From NCBI GenBank assembly GCA_017440925.1, contig JAFSAP010000039.1, forward strand, positions 1 to 43,532: DNA of 43,532 nt, in the 5' to 3' direction. Source of the stretch: Oscillospiraceae bacterium. Lineage in GTDB: Bacteria > Bacillota > Clostridia > Oscillospirales > Oscillospiraceae. The notes under the pieces were generated by a model. That model worked only from the letters and a program-made list of their open reading frames with translations, ran no database searches and was not told the DNA's origin. The position numbers were made by a program, and so were the translations under genes. Below, piece after piece: positions 32,790 to 40,860 of this stretch (its first letter is position 1; each line of letters opens with the position of its first letter).

Positions 32790-33977
32790 ATGGCTGAAGA
32801 AATCATCTATAAAAAAGTAACCCGTAAAGCAGACAAGGGTTTGGAAGGGAAGATCATTGCTAAGCACGGCAAGCAGAAGGATCAGAAGCTGAAACCCTAC
32901 CTTGTGCTGCAATACCTTCTGAAATACTCTGACGAGAATAACACCCGAACAGCCTATGACATTATCGGCTATTTGGAGGGCTGCGGCATACACGCCGAAC
33001 GCCGTTCCATTTACAAGGATGTTGAGGACATTAACCGTATTTTGCTCATGCTCCAAGAGGATGTAGACCTTGAAGAAGCGGATATGATGATTGCGGAAGC
33101 GGAGGAATCCGGGGATGAAGAGGAAATTGCCGAACTGAAAACGATCCGCTATGACCGCTCCAAGAAAGGCTTTTATGTCCGGCAGCGGAAATTTGATGTA
33201 AACGATATGCGGCTTTTGGCTGAGTGCGTGTATGCTGCCAAATTCATTGCGGAAGGGCAAGCCAAGAGGCTGGTGGATGTGGTCTGTGATTTTGTCAGTG
33301 AGGAACAGGCTCAGAGAATCAGACACAACGCATTTCTGACGGATAGAGTTAAGACCGACAACAGAAGCGTTCTAAATAACATTTCCGCCATTAACGAAGC
33401 CATGAGCCGACACATCGACGGGCAACCCCACACCCCGGAGAAAATCAGCTTCAAGTACCTGAAGCATTCCGTTAGCGATATGAGCAAGCAAGTGGAGCGC
33501 AAGGCTGGCTCCCGATACAAGGTCAGCCCCTATCAGCTGCTTATCAACGATGGTAACTACTATCTTCTGGCTTTTGCGGATTATGCGCAGGACATGAGAA
33601 CCTATCGTGTTGACCGTATGAAGGATATCCGCTTCACCGGGGAGCCGAGAGATGGAGACGAAATATTTAAGACAATTGATATAAAATCCTACACCAAACG
33701 GGTATTCTCTATGTTTGGCGGTGAGCGAAAGCTGGTAGAAATGCACTTTGCAAACGCACTTCTGGATGCAGTTGTTGACCGCTTCGGCACGAAATACGTC
33801 CAGTATGGCAGAGTAGACGAAGATCATTTCAGTGTAACCGCAACGGTGGAGATCAGCGATCAGTTCTATGGCTGGCTGCTGGGTTTCGGTGATAGTGCGA
33901 AGCTGATATACCCGGAGGAGCTTGTGGAGAAATTCAGGGCGTATCTGGATAAGATTAGAGCCTTGTACGGAAGTTGA
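32790..33977 (+). CDS. WYL-domain transcriptional regulator
   Basis: The 395-residue protein has an N-terminal winged helix (KLKPYLVLQYLLKYSDENNTRTAYDIIGYL, then RRSIYKDVEDIN). An acidic insertion follows (about 90-120). The WYL domain is VSPYQLLINDGNYYLLAFADYAQDMRTYRVDRMKDI near 245-280, followed by a C-terminal WCX-like region. WYL proteins bind nucleic acids or nucleotides and often repress defence or mobile-element genes. A matching palindrome directly upstream suggests autoregulation, and the same site precedes the GIY-YIG gene. Confidence 0.9.
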   Translation: MAEEIIYKKVTRKADKGLEGKIIAKHGKQKDQKLKPYLVLQYLLKYSDENNTRTAYDIIGYLEGCGIHAERRSIYKDVEDINRILLMLQEDVDLEEADMMIAEAEESGDEEEIAELKTIRYDRSKKGFYVRQRKFDVNDMRLLAECVYAAKFIAEGQAKRLVDVVCDFVSEEQAQRIRHNAFLTDRVKTDNRSVLNNISAINEAMSRHIDGQPHTPEKISFKYLKHSVSDMSKQVERKAGSRYKVSPYQLLINDGNYYLLAFADYAQDMRTYRVDRMKDIRFTGEPRDGDEIFKTIDIKSYTKRVFSMFGGERKLVEMHFANALLDAVVDRFGTKYVQYGRVDEDHFSVTATVEISDQFYGWLLGFGDSAKLIYPEELVEKFRAYLDKIRALYGS

Positions 33978-33989
33978 ATAAAAGATGTT

Positions 33990-34029
33990 AAAAAGGAGTA
34001 AGAATCTTGCTTGATTCTTACTCCTTTTT
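33990..34029. terminator. bidirectional terminator
   Basis: AAAAAGGAGTAAGAATC pairs perfectly with GATTCTTACTCCTTTTT. It separates the WYL gene from the convergent integrase gene. Confidence 0.9.
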
Positions 34030-34064
34030 GCTTATGGAGTTGTTAAATAGTTGAATGTTAAGAT

Positions 34065-35051
34065 TCAAAAGTTGTTCATTGGGCTGGCTCTGTGGTACTG
34101 CTTGCTGATGTCATCGTCCGTCAGATCCAAATACGCCTGTTCTGTGACCTCTACACTGGAATGTCCGAGGATCTTGCTGAGGGTGAAAATGTCCATGCCG
34201 TTCATAAGGCACCTTTTGGCAAAATTGTTTCTCAGGCAGTGGGGCGTGTATGCTTCGTTCAATCCAGCCCGCAGGATGTATTTCTTGAAATTGCTTTCAA
34301 AGTTACCCACGCCGATGGAGCCGCCGTGTTCTTTGACAGGGAAGAGGTAGTCGCTCTCCACATACCTGTCCTTAAATTGCAGCCACCGCCGAAGCACAAT
34401 TTCTGTCTTAGGGGAGAAGTATACTGTCCGATCCTTTCTGCCTTTAGTTTCTTCGGCTCTGAGGTTGATTCTCTTTCTGCCCAGTTCCAGATCCGTCACA
34501 AGAACCGTGGAGCATTCGCCCAGGCGCATACCACTGTCGAGCATGAGCATGACCATTACATAATCCCGATGCTCTGTGAAATAGGACTTATCGAATTTGG
34601 ACAGCAGCTTCTTCAGATCTTCGTCTGAGAGGAAGACTTTCGCCTGTCGGTTATACTTTAGCTGCCGAATGCGCTTCATGGGATTCTTACGGATAATATA
34701 CTCCCGTTCCATCCAATTGAAGAACACACGGATATTGCGAATGTAATTGTTGATGGTGGTAACGCTGACAGGCTTGCGGTAGTCCCTTCTTCGGTCTGGA
34801 CAGTTCTTGCTTTTGGAAAGATCGTTGACATAAAAGGTGTACTTTCCACGCACCATAAGATCGTCAATGTACTTGCGGATGACGTTCTCTGTAATTTTAT
34901 CCACAGTGTAAATTTTCAGTTCATCCGACAGCCAACGACCGAAAAGATGGAGGGTTTGTTCGTAGCTACTCATGGTTTTTTCTCTCAATTGGGTGCTACG
35001 GCAATAAAGCATAAATTCATCGGTAAGCCACTCAAAATCCAAATTTTTCAT
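34065..35051 (-). CDS. int: tyrosine recombinase (integrase of the spo0A element)
   Basis: The 328-residue protein has a core-binding domain (FEWLTDEFMLYCRSTQLREKTMSSY) and a catalytic domain with MLDSGMRLGE (Arg), PHCLRNNFAKRCL (His-x-x-Arg), LGHSSVEVTEQAYLDL (His, and nucleophile Tyr307). ATG at 35051 follows AGGAG with 10-nt spacing; ATG 35072 is an alternative start. It is adjacent to the right attachment core in spo0A, as integrases usually are, and repeated TTCATTGG sites surround it. It probably cuts within the shared spo0A core. Confidence 0.92.
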   Translation of the reverse strand: MKNLDFEWLTDEFMLYCRSTQLREKTMSSYEQTLHLFGRWLSDELKIYTVDKITENVIRKYIDDLMVRGKYTFYVNDLSKSKNCPDRRRDYRKPVSVTTINNYIRNIRVFFNWMEREYIIRKNPMKRIRQLKYNRQAKVFLSDEDLKKLLSKFDKSYFTEHRDYVMVMLMLDSGMRLGECSTVLVTDLELGRKRINLRAEETKGRKDRTVYFSPKTEIVLRRWLQFKDRYVESDYLFPVKEHGGSIGVGNFESNFKKYILRAGLNEAYTPHCLRNNFAKRCLMNGMDIFTLSKILGHSSVEVTEQAYLDLTDDDISKQYHRASPMNNF

Positions 35052-35065
35052 GCAAAAAATACTCC

Positions 35066-35135
35066 TGTTCATTGGGGTAAAATCCACCCAATAAATCAGG
35101 AGTATTCATTGGTACAACGAAAAAAGTTCATCGGT
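35066..35135. repeat. cluster of TTCATTGG sites (integrase arm-site candidates)
   Basis: TGTTCATTGGGG (35066-35077), ATTCATTGGT (about 35105-35114) and GTTCATCGGT (about 35126-35135), with another GTTCATTGGG inside the integrase end near 34074. The first is repeated, inverted, at the left element end (24738-24749). Confidence 0.5.
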
Positions 35136-35221
35136 GTGAAAACCCGATTTTAGACCTATCAATCACATCTTTATTGCATTGGCACGCCAAATAAAAAAGC
35201 CGAAAAACCGTTGCAGCGCAA

Positions 35222-36001
35222 TCAGAAATTGGCAACCTCGGAAGACTTCAGCTGAAGCTGCAATTTGTCAGCAATAAGCGCAATAAACTCCGAATTGGTG
35301 GGTTTTCCCTTGGTATTGCTGACGGTGTAGCCGAAGAATCGCTGTAAGGTATCCAGATCTCCTCTGTCCCAGGCAACCTCAATGGCGTGCCGGATGGCCC
35401 GTTCCACTCTGCTGGGGGTGGTCTGGAATGTTTTCGCCACCTGGGGGTACAATACCTTGGTGATGGCATTGATGACATCCATATCATTCACCGCGATGAT
35501 GATTGCCTCCCGCAGATACTGATAGCCCTTGATGTGAGCAGGGACGCCGATCTCATGGATGATCCCCGTCACCATGGATTCAATACTGGTCTTGTCCAGG
35601 CGGCGCACGGCATTCGTCCGGAGGCTCTCCCCTCCCCGGATCTCTTCCAGGCGCTCCACCAGGGCAGACATATCGCAGGGCTTCAGCATCATGTACCGAA
35701 CGCCCAGGTTGGCCGCCGCATTGGACACATACTGCGATACAAAGCAGGAGGTTGCCAGGGTCACAGGCTTACTTTCCATTCCTGCCAAATTTTTCAAAAC
35801 ACTGATACCATCCAGCTTGCTGAGCATCAGATCCAGCACCAGCACATCCGGCTTCAGCTGTGCGATCATACGAACAGCCTGTTCCCCATCAGCTGCTGTT
35901 CCCACTACCTGAAAACCTCCCGCCCGCTGCAACGCTGCGGTCAGGCCGGCACAAAAATCTTCCGCGCTGTCGGCAATAAATACCGTTGTTGCGTGTTCCA
36001 T
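35222..36001 (-). CDS. spo0A: stage 0 sporulation protein A homolog (Spo0A)
   Basis: The 259-residue response regulator has a receiver domain (phosphoacceptor Asp57 in VLVLDLML, Lys107 in MLKPCD) and a Spo0A C-terminal DNA-binding domain ([34 protein letters not shown]). The usual second acidic residue of the Mg2+ pocket is Ser12, so the pair reads DS. ATG at 36001 follows GGAGAGGA; upstream frame is excluded by promoter position. The last ~64 codons lie on the element side of the attachment core, so the gene is a host-element hybrid. Two perfect 0A boxes upstream suggest autoregulation. A paralog rather than the main Spo0A is possible. Confidence 0.9.
   Translation of the reverse strand: MEHATTVFIADSAEDFCAGLTAALQRAGGFQVVGTAADGEQAVRMIAQLKPDVLVLDLMLSKLDGISVLKNLAGMESKPVTLATSCFVSQYVSNAAANLGVRYMMLKPCDMSALVERLEEIRGGESLRTNAVRRLDKTSIESMVTGIIHEIGVPAHIKGYQYLREAIIIAVNDMDVINAITKVLYPQVAKTFQTTPSRVERAIRHAIEVAWDRGDLDTLQRFFGYTVSNTKGKPTNSEFIALIADKLQLQLKSSEVANF
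35415..35455. repeat. right attachment-site core (41-bp direct repeat)
   Basis: Identical to 24525-24565. It encodes Spo0A residues about 183-196, just before the recognition helix. Confidence 0.85.
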
Positions 36002-36043
36002 TACATTCCTCTCCAGTCCATGTAGAATACTCCCCTGATGCGG

Positions 36044-36098
36044 CTGAAACAGCCGCGTGCGACAAATAAATGATAGCATAATCTGCCGCAGTTTGCAA
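36044..36098 (-). promoter_or_regulatory. spo0A promoter and leader hairpin
   Basis: On the minus strand, TTGCAA (36098-36093), 17 bp, TATCAT (36075-36070). The leader has a GCGGCTG-TTT-CAGCCGC hairpin at 36044-36060. Confidence 0.6.
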
Positions 36099-36137
36099 GC
36101 GGCCTGCAAAACAATCGTTCGTCACTTCCTGCCATAA

Positions 36138-36173
36138 TTCGACAAATCAGTTACATTTCTTAACTTTTCGACA
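36138..36173 (-). promoter_or_regulatory. two perfect 0A boxes upstream of spo0A
   Basis: TGTCGAA on the minus strand at 36144-36138 and 36173-36167, 29 bp apart, in the gap between spo0A and pepF. They match the known Spo0A-binding core and could control both genes. Confidence 0.7.
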
Positions 36174-36209
36174 CAATTTGTTGTTAACAGAATATGAACG
36201 TTCCCGCTG

Positions 36210-36238
36210 TTGACGCAGCCGCCCCGCTATTGTAAAAT
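36210..36238 (+). promoter_or_regulatory. pepF promoter
   Basis: TTGACG (36210-36215), 17 bp, TAAAAT (36233-36238). Confidence 0.65.
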
Positions 36239-36267
36239 AAAACCATATCATCCCAGGAGGAATTGCT

Positions 36268-38022
36268 ATGAATGAGGTATGGAATCTGAATTCCATTTAT
36301 ACCGGCTTTGACGATCCCCAGTTTGAAGCGGATCTGAAAGCAGGAGAGGCCAAAATCGCAGCATACACACAGCTTGCTTCGGTTCTGGCAGAAATGGAGC
36401 CGTTGGAAGCCCTGCGCCAGGGCATTGCGCTGGAGGAAGAGATCAGCAGCCTGGCCGGAAAGCTTGGGCTTTACTGCTCCCTGCGTCAGTCCGCCAACAC
36501 CCGGGATGCTGAGGCCGTTTCCCAGTTGGGACGGCTCATGGGCATCTTCAGCACCCTGGCAGCGCCGGAGGCTGCTTTCCACCAGTGGGCCGCAGCTGTG
36601 CCCGATCTGATGGAGCTGATCGAACAGGACGATGTACTGCGGCAGTACCGCTTCCTCTTCTCCAAAATGCAGGAATCCAGCCGGTATCTGCTGGGCAGCC
36701 GGGGAGAGGAGATCATGGCCCGGATGCAGCTTTCCGGCGGCAATGCCTGGAGCGACCTGCAGTCCTACCTGACCAGCACCGTGCCTGTGTCCTACCGGGG
36801 ACAGACCATCAACCTGTCCTCTGTGCGGAATCTGGCCTATGACCCGGATCCCCAGGTGAGAAAAGATGCTTTTGATGCCGAGATCGCCTGCTATGACCGG
36901 ATCAAAGATGCCGTGGCCTTTGCGCTGAATGCCATTAAGCTGGAAACCATTTCCGACTGTATGCTCCGGGGTTACGGATCCCCTCTGGAACGGACACTGA
37001 AGCATTCCGACATGGGCCGGGAAACCCTGGATGCCATGCTGGCAGCCATGGATGAGTACCTTCCAAAATTCTGGCAGTATCTGAAGGCCAAGGCAAAGGC
37101 TCTGGGCCACAAAAATGGCCTGCCCTGGTACGATCTCTTTGCCCCCATGGGTGCCTCCAGCACCCGGTTTACCGCGGAGGCTGTCCGGAATTATCTGGTG
37201 GAACAGTTCTCCGGCTTTGACAAGGAGCTCTCGGATATGGTTGCCCGGGCTTTTGACGAAGAGTGGATCGACTTCTATCCCAGGGACGGCAAAACCGGCG
37301 GTGCTTTCTGCGCAGAAGTCCATTGCCTGGAGGAAAGCCGGATCCTCACCAATTTTGACGGAATGTTTACGGACGTTGTGACCCTGGCCCACGAGCTGGG
37401 CCACGCCTTCCACAACCAGTGTATCTTCCCCCACCGGCCGCTGAACCGGGATTACTCCATGCCCGTTGCGGAAACCGCCTCCACCTTTAACGAGTGTGTG
37501 GTCATGGCCTCCGCCATCGAAAAAGCCGCGGATAAGGCAGAAAAACTGGCTCTGATGGAATCCCAGCTCCAGGATGTGACCCAGATCATCTGCGATATCT
37601 ATTCCCGCTTCAAGTTCGAAGCCATGGTATTCCAGCACCGGGAGGCGGAATTCATGAATGCGGATACCCTCTGCAGCTTTATGAGGGAAGCCCAGAAGCA
37701 GGCCTACGGCGATGGCCTGGATGAATCCTGCCTGCATCCTTATATGTGGATCTGTAAGAGCCATTACTATGGCCCCACTTTCTATAACTTCCCCTATGCC
37801 TTCGGCGGCCTCTTTGCCAGGGGCCTGTATGCCCAGTACCAGGAGGAAGGGGAAAGCTTCGTTCCCAAGTACAAGAAACTGCTTTACACCACCCCCATTG
37901 CCACCGCAGAGGATGCTGCCAAAGTGGCTGGGATCGACCTGACCGATAAGAATTTCTGGCGCGCCGCACTGCAGACTGTGGCCGATCAGATCGACATGTT
38001 CTGCGCAACTTTGGAGGAATGA
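36268..38022 (+). CDS. pepF: oligoendopeptidase F-like M3 metallopeptidase
   Basis: The 584-residue cytoplasmic zinc peptidase cleaves oligopeptides. It has the N-terminal helical region of the M3B family, the zinc motif HELGHAFH (His375, Glu376, His379) and the third-ligand segment VAETASTFNE. The typical GPTFYNFPYAFGGLFARGLYAQY lies near the C-terminus. CAGGAGG precedes ATG 36268. The next gene, an M18 aminopeptidase, has a ribosome site inside this gene's end, so the two form a peptide-degradation operon. Confidence 0.93.
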   Translation: MNEVWNLNSIYTGFDDPQFEADLKAGEAKIAAYTQLASVLAEMEPLEALRQGIALEEEISSLAGKLGLYCSLRQSANTRDAEAVSQLGRLMGIFSTLAAPEAAFHQWAAAVPDLMELIEQDDVLRQYRFLFSKMQESSRYLLGSRGEEIMARMQLSGGNAWSDLQSYLTSTVPVSYRGQTINLSSVRNLAYDPDPQVRKDAFDAEIACYDRIKDAVAFALNAIKLETISDCMLRGYGSPLERTLKHSDMGRETLDAMLAAMDEYLPKFWQYLKAKAKALGHKNGLPWYDLFAPMGASSTRFTAEAVRNYLVEQFSGFDKELSDMVARAFDEEWIDFYPRDGKTGGAFCAEVHCLEESRILTNFDGMFTDVVTLAHELGHAFHNQCIFPHRPLNRDYSMPVAETASTFNECVVMASAIEKAADKAEKLALMESQLQDVTQIICDIYSRFKFEAMVFQHREAEFMNADTLCSFMREAQKQAYGDGLDESCLHPYMWICKSHYYGPTFYNFPYAFGGLFARGLYAQYQEEGESFVPKYKKLLYTTPIATAEDAAKVAGIDLTDKNFWRAALQTVADQIDMFCATLEE

Positions 38023-38024
38023 TT

Positions 38025-39305
38025 ATGAAACAGAGAACCGATGCGCTTTGCCGCTTTCTGAACGCATCCCACAGCGGTTACCATGCCGTTGCCTATCTGG
38101 AAAGCCAACTGAAGGCAGCCGGCTATAACCGGCTGTATGACCGGGATACCTGGGATATCCAGCCCGGCGGCAAATACTATCTGACCCGGGGCGGCACTGC
38201 CATTTTCGCTTTCCGGATCCCCACAGGCACCCCCAAGGGCTTCCTGCTCAGCGCCAGCCACTCTGACCGTCCCAACTTCAAGGTCAAGGAAAATGCCGAA
38301 CTGACCGGCGCCTACACCCGCCTGGCCGTGGAGCGCTACGGCGGACAGCTGCTGTTCACCTGGCTGGACCGGCCCCTGTCCATCGCCGGACGGGTGATGG
38401 TGGAAACGGAGGCAGGCATTGAAAGCCGTCTTGTGGATATCGACCGGGATCTGCTGCTGATCCCCAATGTGGCCATCCACATGAACCGCCAGGTCAACGA
38501 TGGCTACAAGTGGAATCCCGCTGTGGACATGCTTCCCCTGCTTGGCGGCAAGGATGCCCAGGGCAAGCTGCATACGCTGCTGGAGGAAGCCGCCGGAGGC
38601 AAAATTCTGGGCCACGACCTGTACCTGTATGTCCGGGACAACGCCCGGGTCTGGGGTGTGGATAACGAGTATCTGTCCTCCCCTGCCCTGGACGATCTGG
38701 AATGCGCCTGGGCCTGCACCCAGGGCTTCCTGAGAGCGGAGGAAAGCCAGTCCATTCCCGTGCTTTGCGTCTTTGACAGCGAGGAAGTGGGCTCCGGCTC
38801 CATCCAGGGCGCTGCCTCCACTATGTTGCCAGATACACTGGAGCGGATCTGCGCCGCCCTGGGTCTGGACAAAAAGCGGATGCTTGCCCAGTCCTTCCTG
38901 GTATCTGCCGACAACGGCCATGCCCTGCATCCCAACCATCCCGAGCTGTCGGATCCCACCAACGCCCCCATTCTGGGCGGCGGTGTGGTGATCAAGTTCA
39001 ACGCCACGCTGAAATACTGCACCGATGGCCTGTCTGCCGCCCTGTTCCGCAAGGTATGCGAGAAGGCCGGGGTCAAGCATCAGACCTACTGCAACCGAGC
39101 GGATATTCCCGGCGGCTCTACCCTGGGTAACATTTCCCAGAGCCAGGTCAGCATCCCCACCGTGGATATCGGCCTTGCCCAGCTGGCCATGCACTCCTGC
39201 TATGAGACCGGCGCCGCAAAGGATGCCATCGCGCTGGAAGATGCTTTGACTGCCTACTATAGCTCCACTCTGGAAGTCAAAGGCGATACCTACATTCTGA
39301 AGTAA
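38025..39305 (+). CDS. apeB: M18-family aminopeptidase
   Basis: The 426-residue enzyme removes N-terminal residues from peptides using two metal ions. It shows SASHSDRPNFKVKEN (metal His), SSPALDDLECAW (bridging Asp), VFDSEEVGSGSIQGA (catalytic and metal Glu), NGHALHPNHPE and STLGNISQSQVSIPTVDIGLAQLAMHS. ATG 38025 is preferred over ATG 38019 because GGAGG at 38013-38017 is 7 nt away from it. A terminator follows. Confidence 0.92.
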   Translation: MKQRTDALCRFLNASHSGYHAVAYLESQLKAAGYNRLYDRDTWDIQPGGKYYLTRGGTAIFAFRIPTGTPKGFLLSASHSDRPNFKVKENAELTGAYTRLAVERYGGQLLFTWLDRPLSIAGRVMVETEAGIESRLVDIDRDLLLIPNVAIHMNRQVNDGYKWNPAVDMLPLLGGKDAQGKLHTLLEEAAGGKILGHDLYLYVRDNARVWGVDNEYLSSPALDDLECAWACTQGFLRAEESQSIPVLCVFDSEEVGSGSIQGAASTMLPDTLERICAALGLDKKRMLAQSFLVSADNGHALHPNHPELSDPTNAPILGGGVVIKFNATLKYCTDGLSAALFRKVCEKAGVKHQTYCNRADIPGGSTLGNISQSQVSIPTVDIGLAQLAMHSCYETGAAKDAIALEDALTAYYSSTLEVKGDTYILK

Positions 39306-39319
39306 TTTTCAAAAATACA

Positions 39320-39346
39320 CCGCCCCCGGTCTCGGGGGCGGTTATT
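39320..39346 (+). terminator. terminator of the pepF-M18 operon
   Basis: CCGCCCCCG-GTCT-CGGGGGCGG followed by TTATTTTAT. Confidence 0.85.
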
Positions 39347-39348
39347 TT

Positions 39349-39515
39349 ATACGAGTTTTTGATAAAACGGCCTAAGCCGTTTTATCGGGTTGTGAAAGCA
39401 ATCTGCGGTGAAACCGCAAAAAAGGAAGTCAATACGATTTCTTGCCGCTGCAAGCGGCGTGACATCCGAATGGCGCGATAAAATGACAGTAGGCCATTTT
39501 ATCAAGAATTCGTAT
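39349..39515. repeat. 167-bp MITE-like element with 22-bp terminal inverted repeats
   Basis: ATACGAGTTTTTGATAAAAC at the left pairs with the reverse of GATAAAA..TTGAATTCGTAT-type sequence at the right; 19 of 22 terminal bases match. Internal hairpins: GATAAAACGGC/GCCGTTTTATC, GCGG/CCGC and GCCGCT/AGCGGC. Flanking TA is a possible target duplication. The right tip coincides with the stop codon of the Spo0A-like gene. Confidence 0.65.
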
Positions 39516-39994
39516 TATGCTGCCTGGCGCATGCGAAGTTTGACCACATTGGCCATCCGGGCAATAAATTCGCCGTTGGTGGGCTTGCCCCGGGCGGCTG
39601 AGATGGTATTGCCGAAATACTTCTCCAGCACATCCATATCTCCCCGGCTCCAGGTCACTTCGATGAGGTGCCGGATGGCCCGCTCCACCCGGGCAGGGGT
39701 GGTATCAAATTCCACCGCCAGCTGGGGATAGAGGCCGAAGGTGATATGGTTGATGTACAGCTGATCCCCGATGACCAAAAGGATCCCGCGGATCACATAA
39801 GGGTGTCCCACCAGGTGATCCGGCGCACCCAGTTCCAGCAGGATCTTTCGGATCTCCTGCTCCGGATCCAGCCTGCCATTCTGCCTCCGCTCCAGCATCC
39901 GTTTGATCTCCTCCCGGATCAGTCCCCGGTCTGCATCCTCTTCCGCTGCGCAAAGACGCATCAGCGCGTCCACTCGTTTTTCCAGATTGCTCAT
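39515..39994 (-). CDS. receiver-less Spo0A-type DNA-binding protein
   Basis: The 159-residue protein lacks a receiver domain. An N-terminal charged helix (EKRVDALMRLCAAEEDADRGLIREEIKRMLERR) leads into a full Spo0A C-terminal-type domain, about 50-155: [75 protein letters not shown]. Recognition-helix residues match those of the Spo0A encoded at 35222, so it should bind 0A boxes without phosphorylation. ATG follows AGGAGG with 8-nt spacing, and that site overlaps the end of the small membrane-protein gene. It could be an antagonist or a constitutive mimic of Spo0A. Confidence 0.85.
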   Translation of the reverse strand: MSNLEKRVDALMRLCAAEEDADRGLIREEIKRMLERRQNGRLDPEQEIRKILLELGAPDHLVGHPYVIRGILLVIGDQLYINHITFGLYPQLAVEFDTTPARVERAIRHLIEVTWSRGDMDVLEKYFGNTISAARGKPTNGEFIARMANVVKLRMRQAA

Positions 39995-40006
39995 AGTATC
40001 TTCCTC

Positions 40007-40252
40007 CTATTTCATTTTGTATCCTGTGTAAACCGACAGAACGGCGATGAAAACAGCGCCATAGATCCTGTCGATCAGGCAGTGCACGATCATATACAAC
40101 AGCAGCCCGTCCCAGGCCAGCAGCACCGTTACCGTCAGATACCGCCTACGGCGCAGCCTTCTGCTGTTTTGCTGCTGCCGACCGATTTGTTCCCGGTCTT
40201 CCGGGCGCAGATAGATCCCCGGCTGCAGCTGCGCTTTTTTCTTTCCAGTCAT
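40007..40252 (-). CDS. small two-helix membrane protein
   Basis: The 81-residue protein has a very basic N-terminal part (GKKKAQLQPG; QQQNSRRLRRRRY) and two hydrophobic segments (LTVTVLLAWDGLLLYMIVHCL and IYGAVFIAVLSVYTGY). ATG at 40252 follows AAGGAG; upstream codons lack a site. It is the first gene of an operon with the receiver-less Spo0A-type gene 12 bp downstream. It might tether or modulate that protein. No family is recognised. Confidence 0.7.
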   Translation of the reverse strand: MTGKKKAQLQPGIYLRPEDREQIGRQQQNSRRLRRRRYLTVTVLLAWDGLLLYMIVHCLIDRIYGAVFIAVLSVYTGYKMK

Positions 40253-40349
40253 AGGTCGCTCCTTCCTGTCCGCTTTATTGGACATCATTTCTGATAAGAT
40301 CTCCATGGATCCAATCACATTCTACTTTTCTTGGATTTGTTTCTCTTTA

Positions 40350-40477
40350 ATTTCAAGTTTCTTGGAATGTGTCCTTATGATAATCCATTCTTCTTGAATT
40401 GTCAATGCGTATTTTGTCGAATTATTTCAAGTTTCTTGAAATTTTCTCTTTACTTTTCCAACCCTTTGTGATATGGT
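40350..40477. promoter_or_regulatory. divergent control region: TCAAG/CTTGA operators and a 0A box
   Basis: ATTTCAAGTTTCTTGAAAT at 40424-40442 is a palindrome with a TTT centre. A near copy at 40350-40368 differs by one base (GGAAT). Half sites lie near 40391 and 40329. A minus promoter for the membrane-protein operon has TTGACA (40405-40400), 17 bp, TATCAT (40382-40377). A plus promoter has TTTACT (40449-40454), 17 bp, TATGGT (40472-40477). A perfect 0A box TTGTCGAA is at 40414-40421, just upstream of the minus -35. Confidence 0.75.
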
Positions 40478-40501
40478 AGAGAAAACAAGGGAGGTGCCGA
40501 T

Positions 40502-40858
40502 ATGGGCGTATTTTTTGGTGACAGGATCCGCAATGCAAGAAAGGCTGCCGGTCTTACCCAGCGTCAGCTGGCGGACAGCCTCGGTGTGTCCAACACATCC
40601 ATCAGCAACTGGGAGAAGGGCCTCAGCCGCCCCGATGCGGATATGATCCAAAAACTATGCCATCTGCTCGGCCAGGAGCCCAACTATTTTTACGGAAACG
40701 AAAACGCGCCTGGGGCAACTCCCAAGCGCGCTGTCAATGACGAGGATATTAAGTTTGCCCTCTTCGGCGGCGACGGTGAGATCACCGATGCCATGTACGA
40801 TGAGGTGAAGCGGTTTGCCGCCTTTCTGAAAGCAAGGGAGGCCGGGAAAAAGGAGTAG
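40502..40858 (+). CDS. XRE-family repressor (ImmR-like)
   Basis: The 118-residue protein has an N-terminal HTH_XRE domain (DRIRNARKAAGLTQRQLADSLGVSNTSISNWEKGLSRP) and a linker and C-terminal helix with MYDEVKRFAAFLKAREAG. GGGAGGTG precedes the ATG. It is paired with an ImmA-like protease gene 2 bp downstream, the ICEBs1-type arrangement in which the protease cleaves the repressor. Palindromes on both sides of the divergent promoter are likely its sites. Confidence 0.88.
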   Translation: MGVFFGDRIRNARKAAGLTQRQLADSLGVSNTSISNWEKGLSRPDADMIQKLCHLLGQEPNYFYGNENAPGATPKRAVNDEDIKFALFGGDGEITDAMYDEVKRFAAFLKAREAGKKE

Positions 40859-40860
40859 CC

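Larger units (their letters stand above)
24525..35455. mobile_element. integrative element inserted in the 3' part of spo0A
   Basis: The evidence is a 41-bp identical direct repeat inside longer spo0A homology, a tyrosine integrase adjacent to the right repeat, and a stranded 3' gene end at the left repeat with a reconstituted gene at the right. The CCCCAATGAACA site is repeated in inverted orientation near both ends. Contents fit a mobile element: a Rep-like protein, a serine recombinase, XRE and WYL regulators, a SprT-like protease and a cargo operon. No relaxase or phage structural gene is seen, so it may be a mobilizable, plasmid-like or satellite element. It restores Spo0A with its own 3' end. 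Confidence 0.85.

Noticed and set aside
36184-37764. Long minus-strand frame opposite pepF
   Set aside because: Shadow of a well-conserved peptidase gene.
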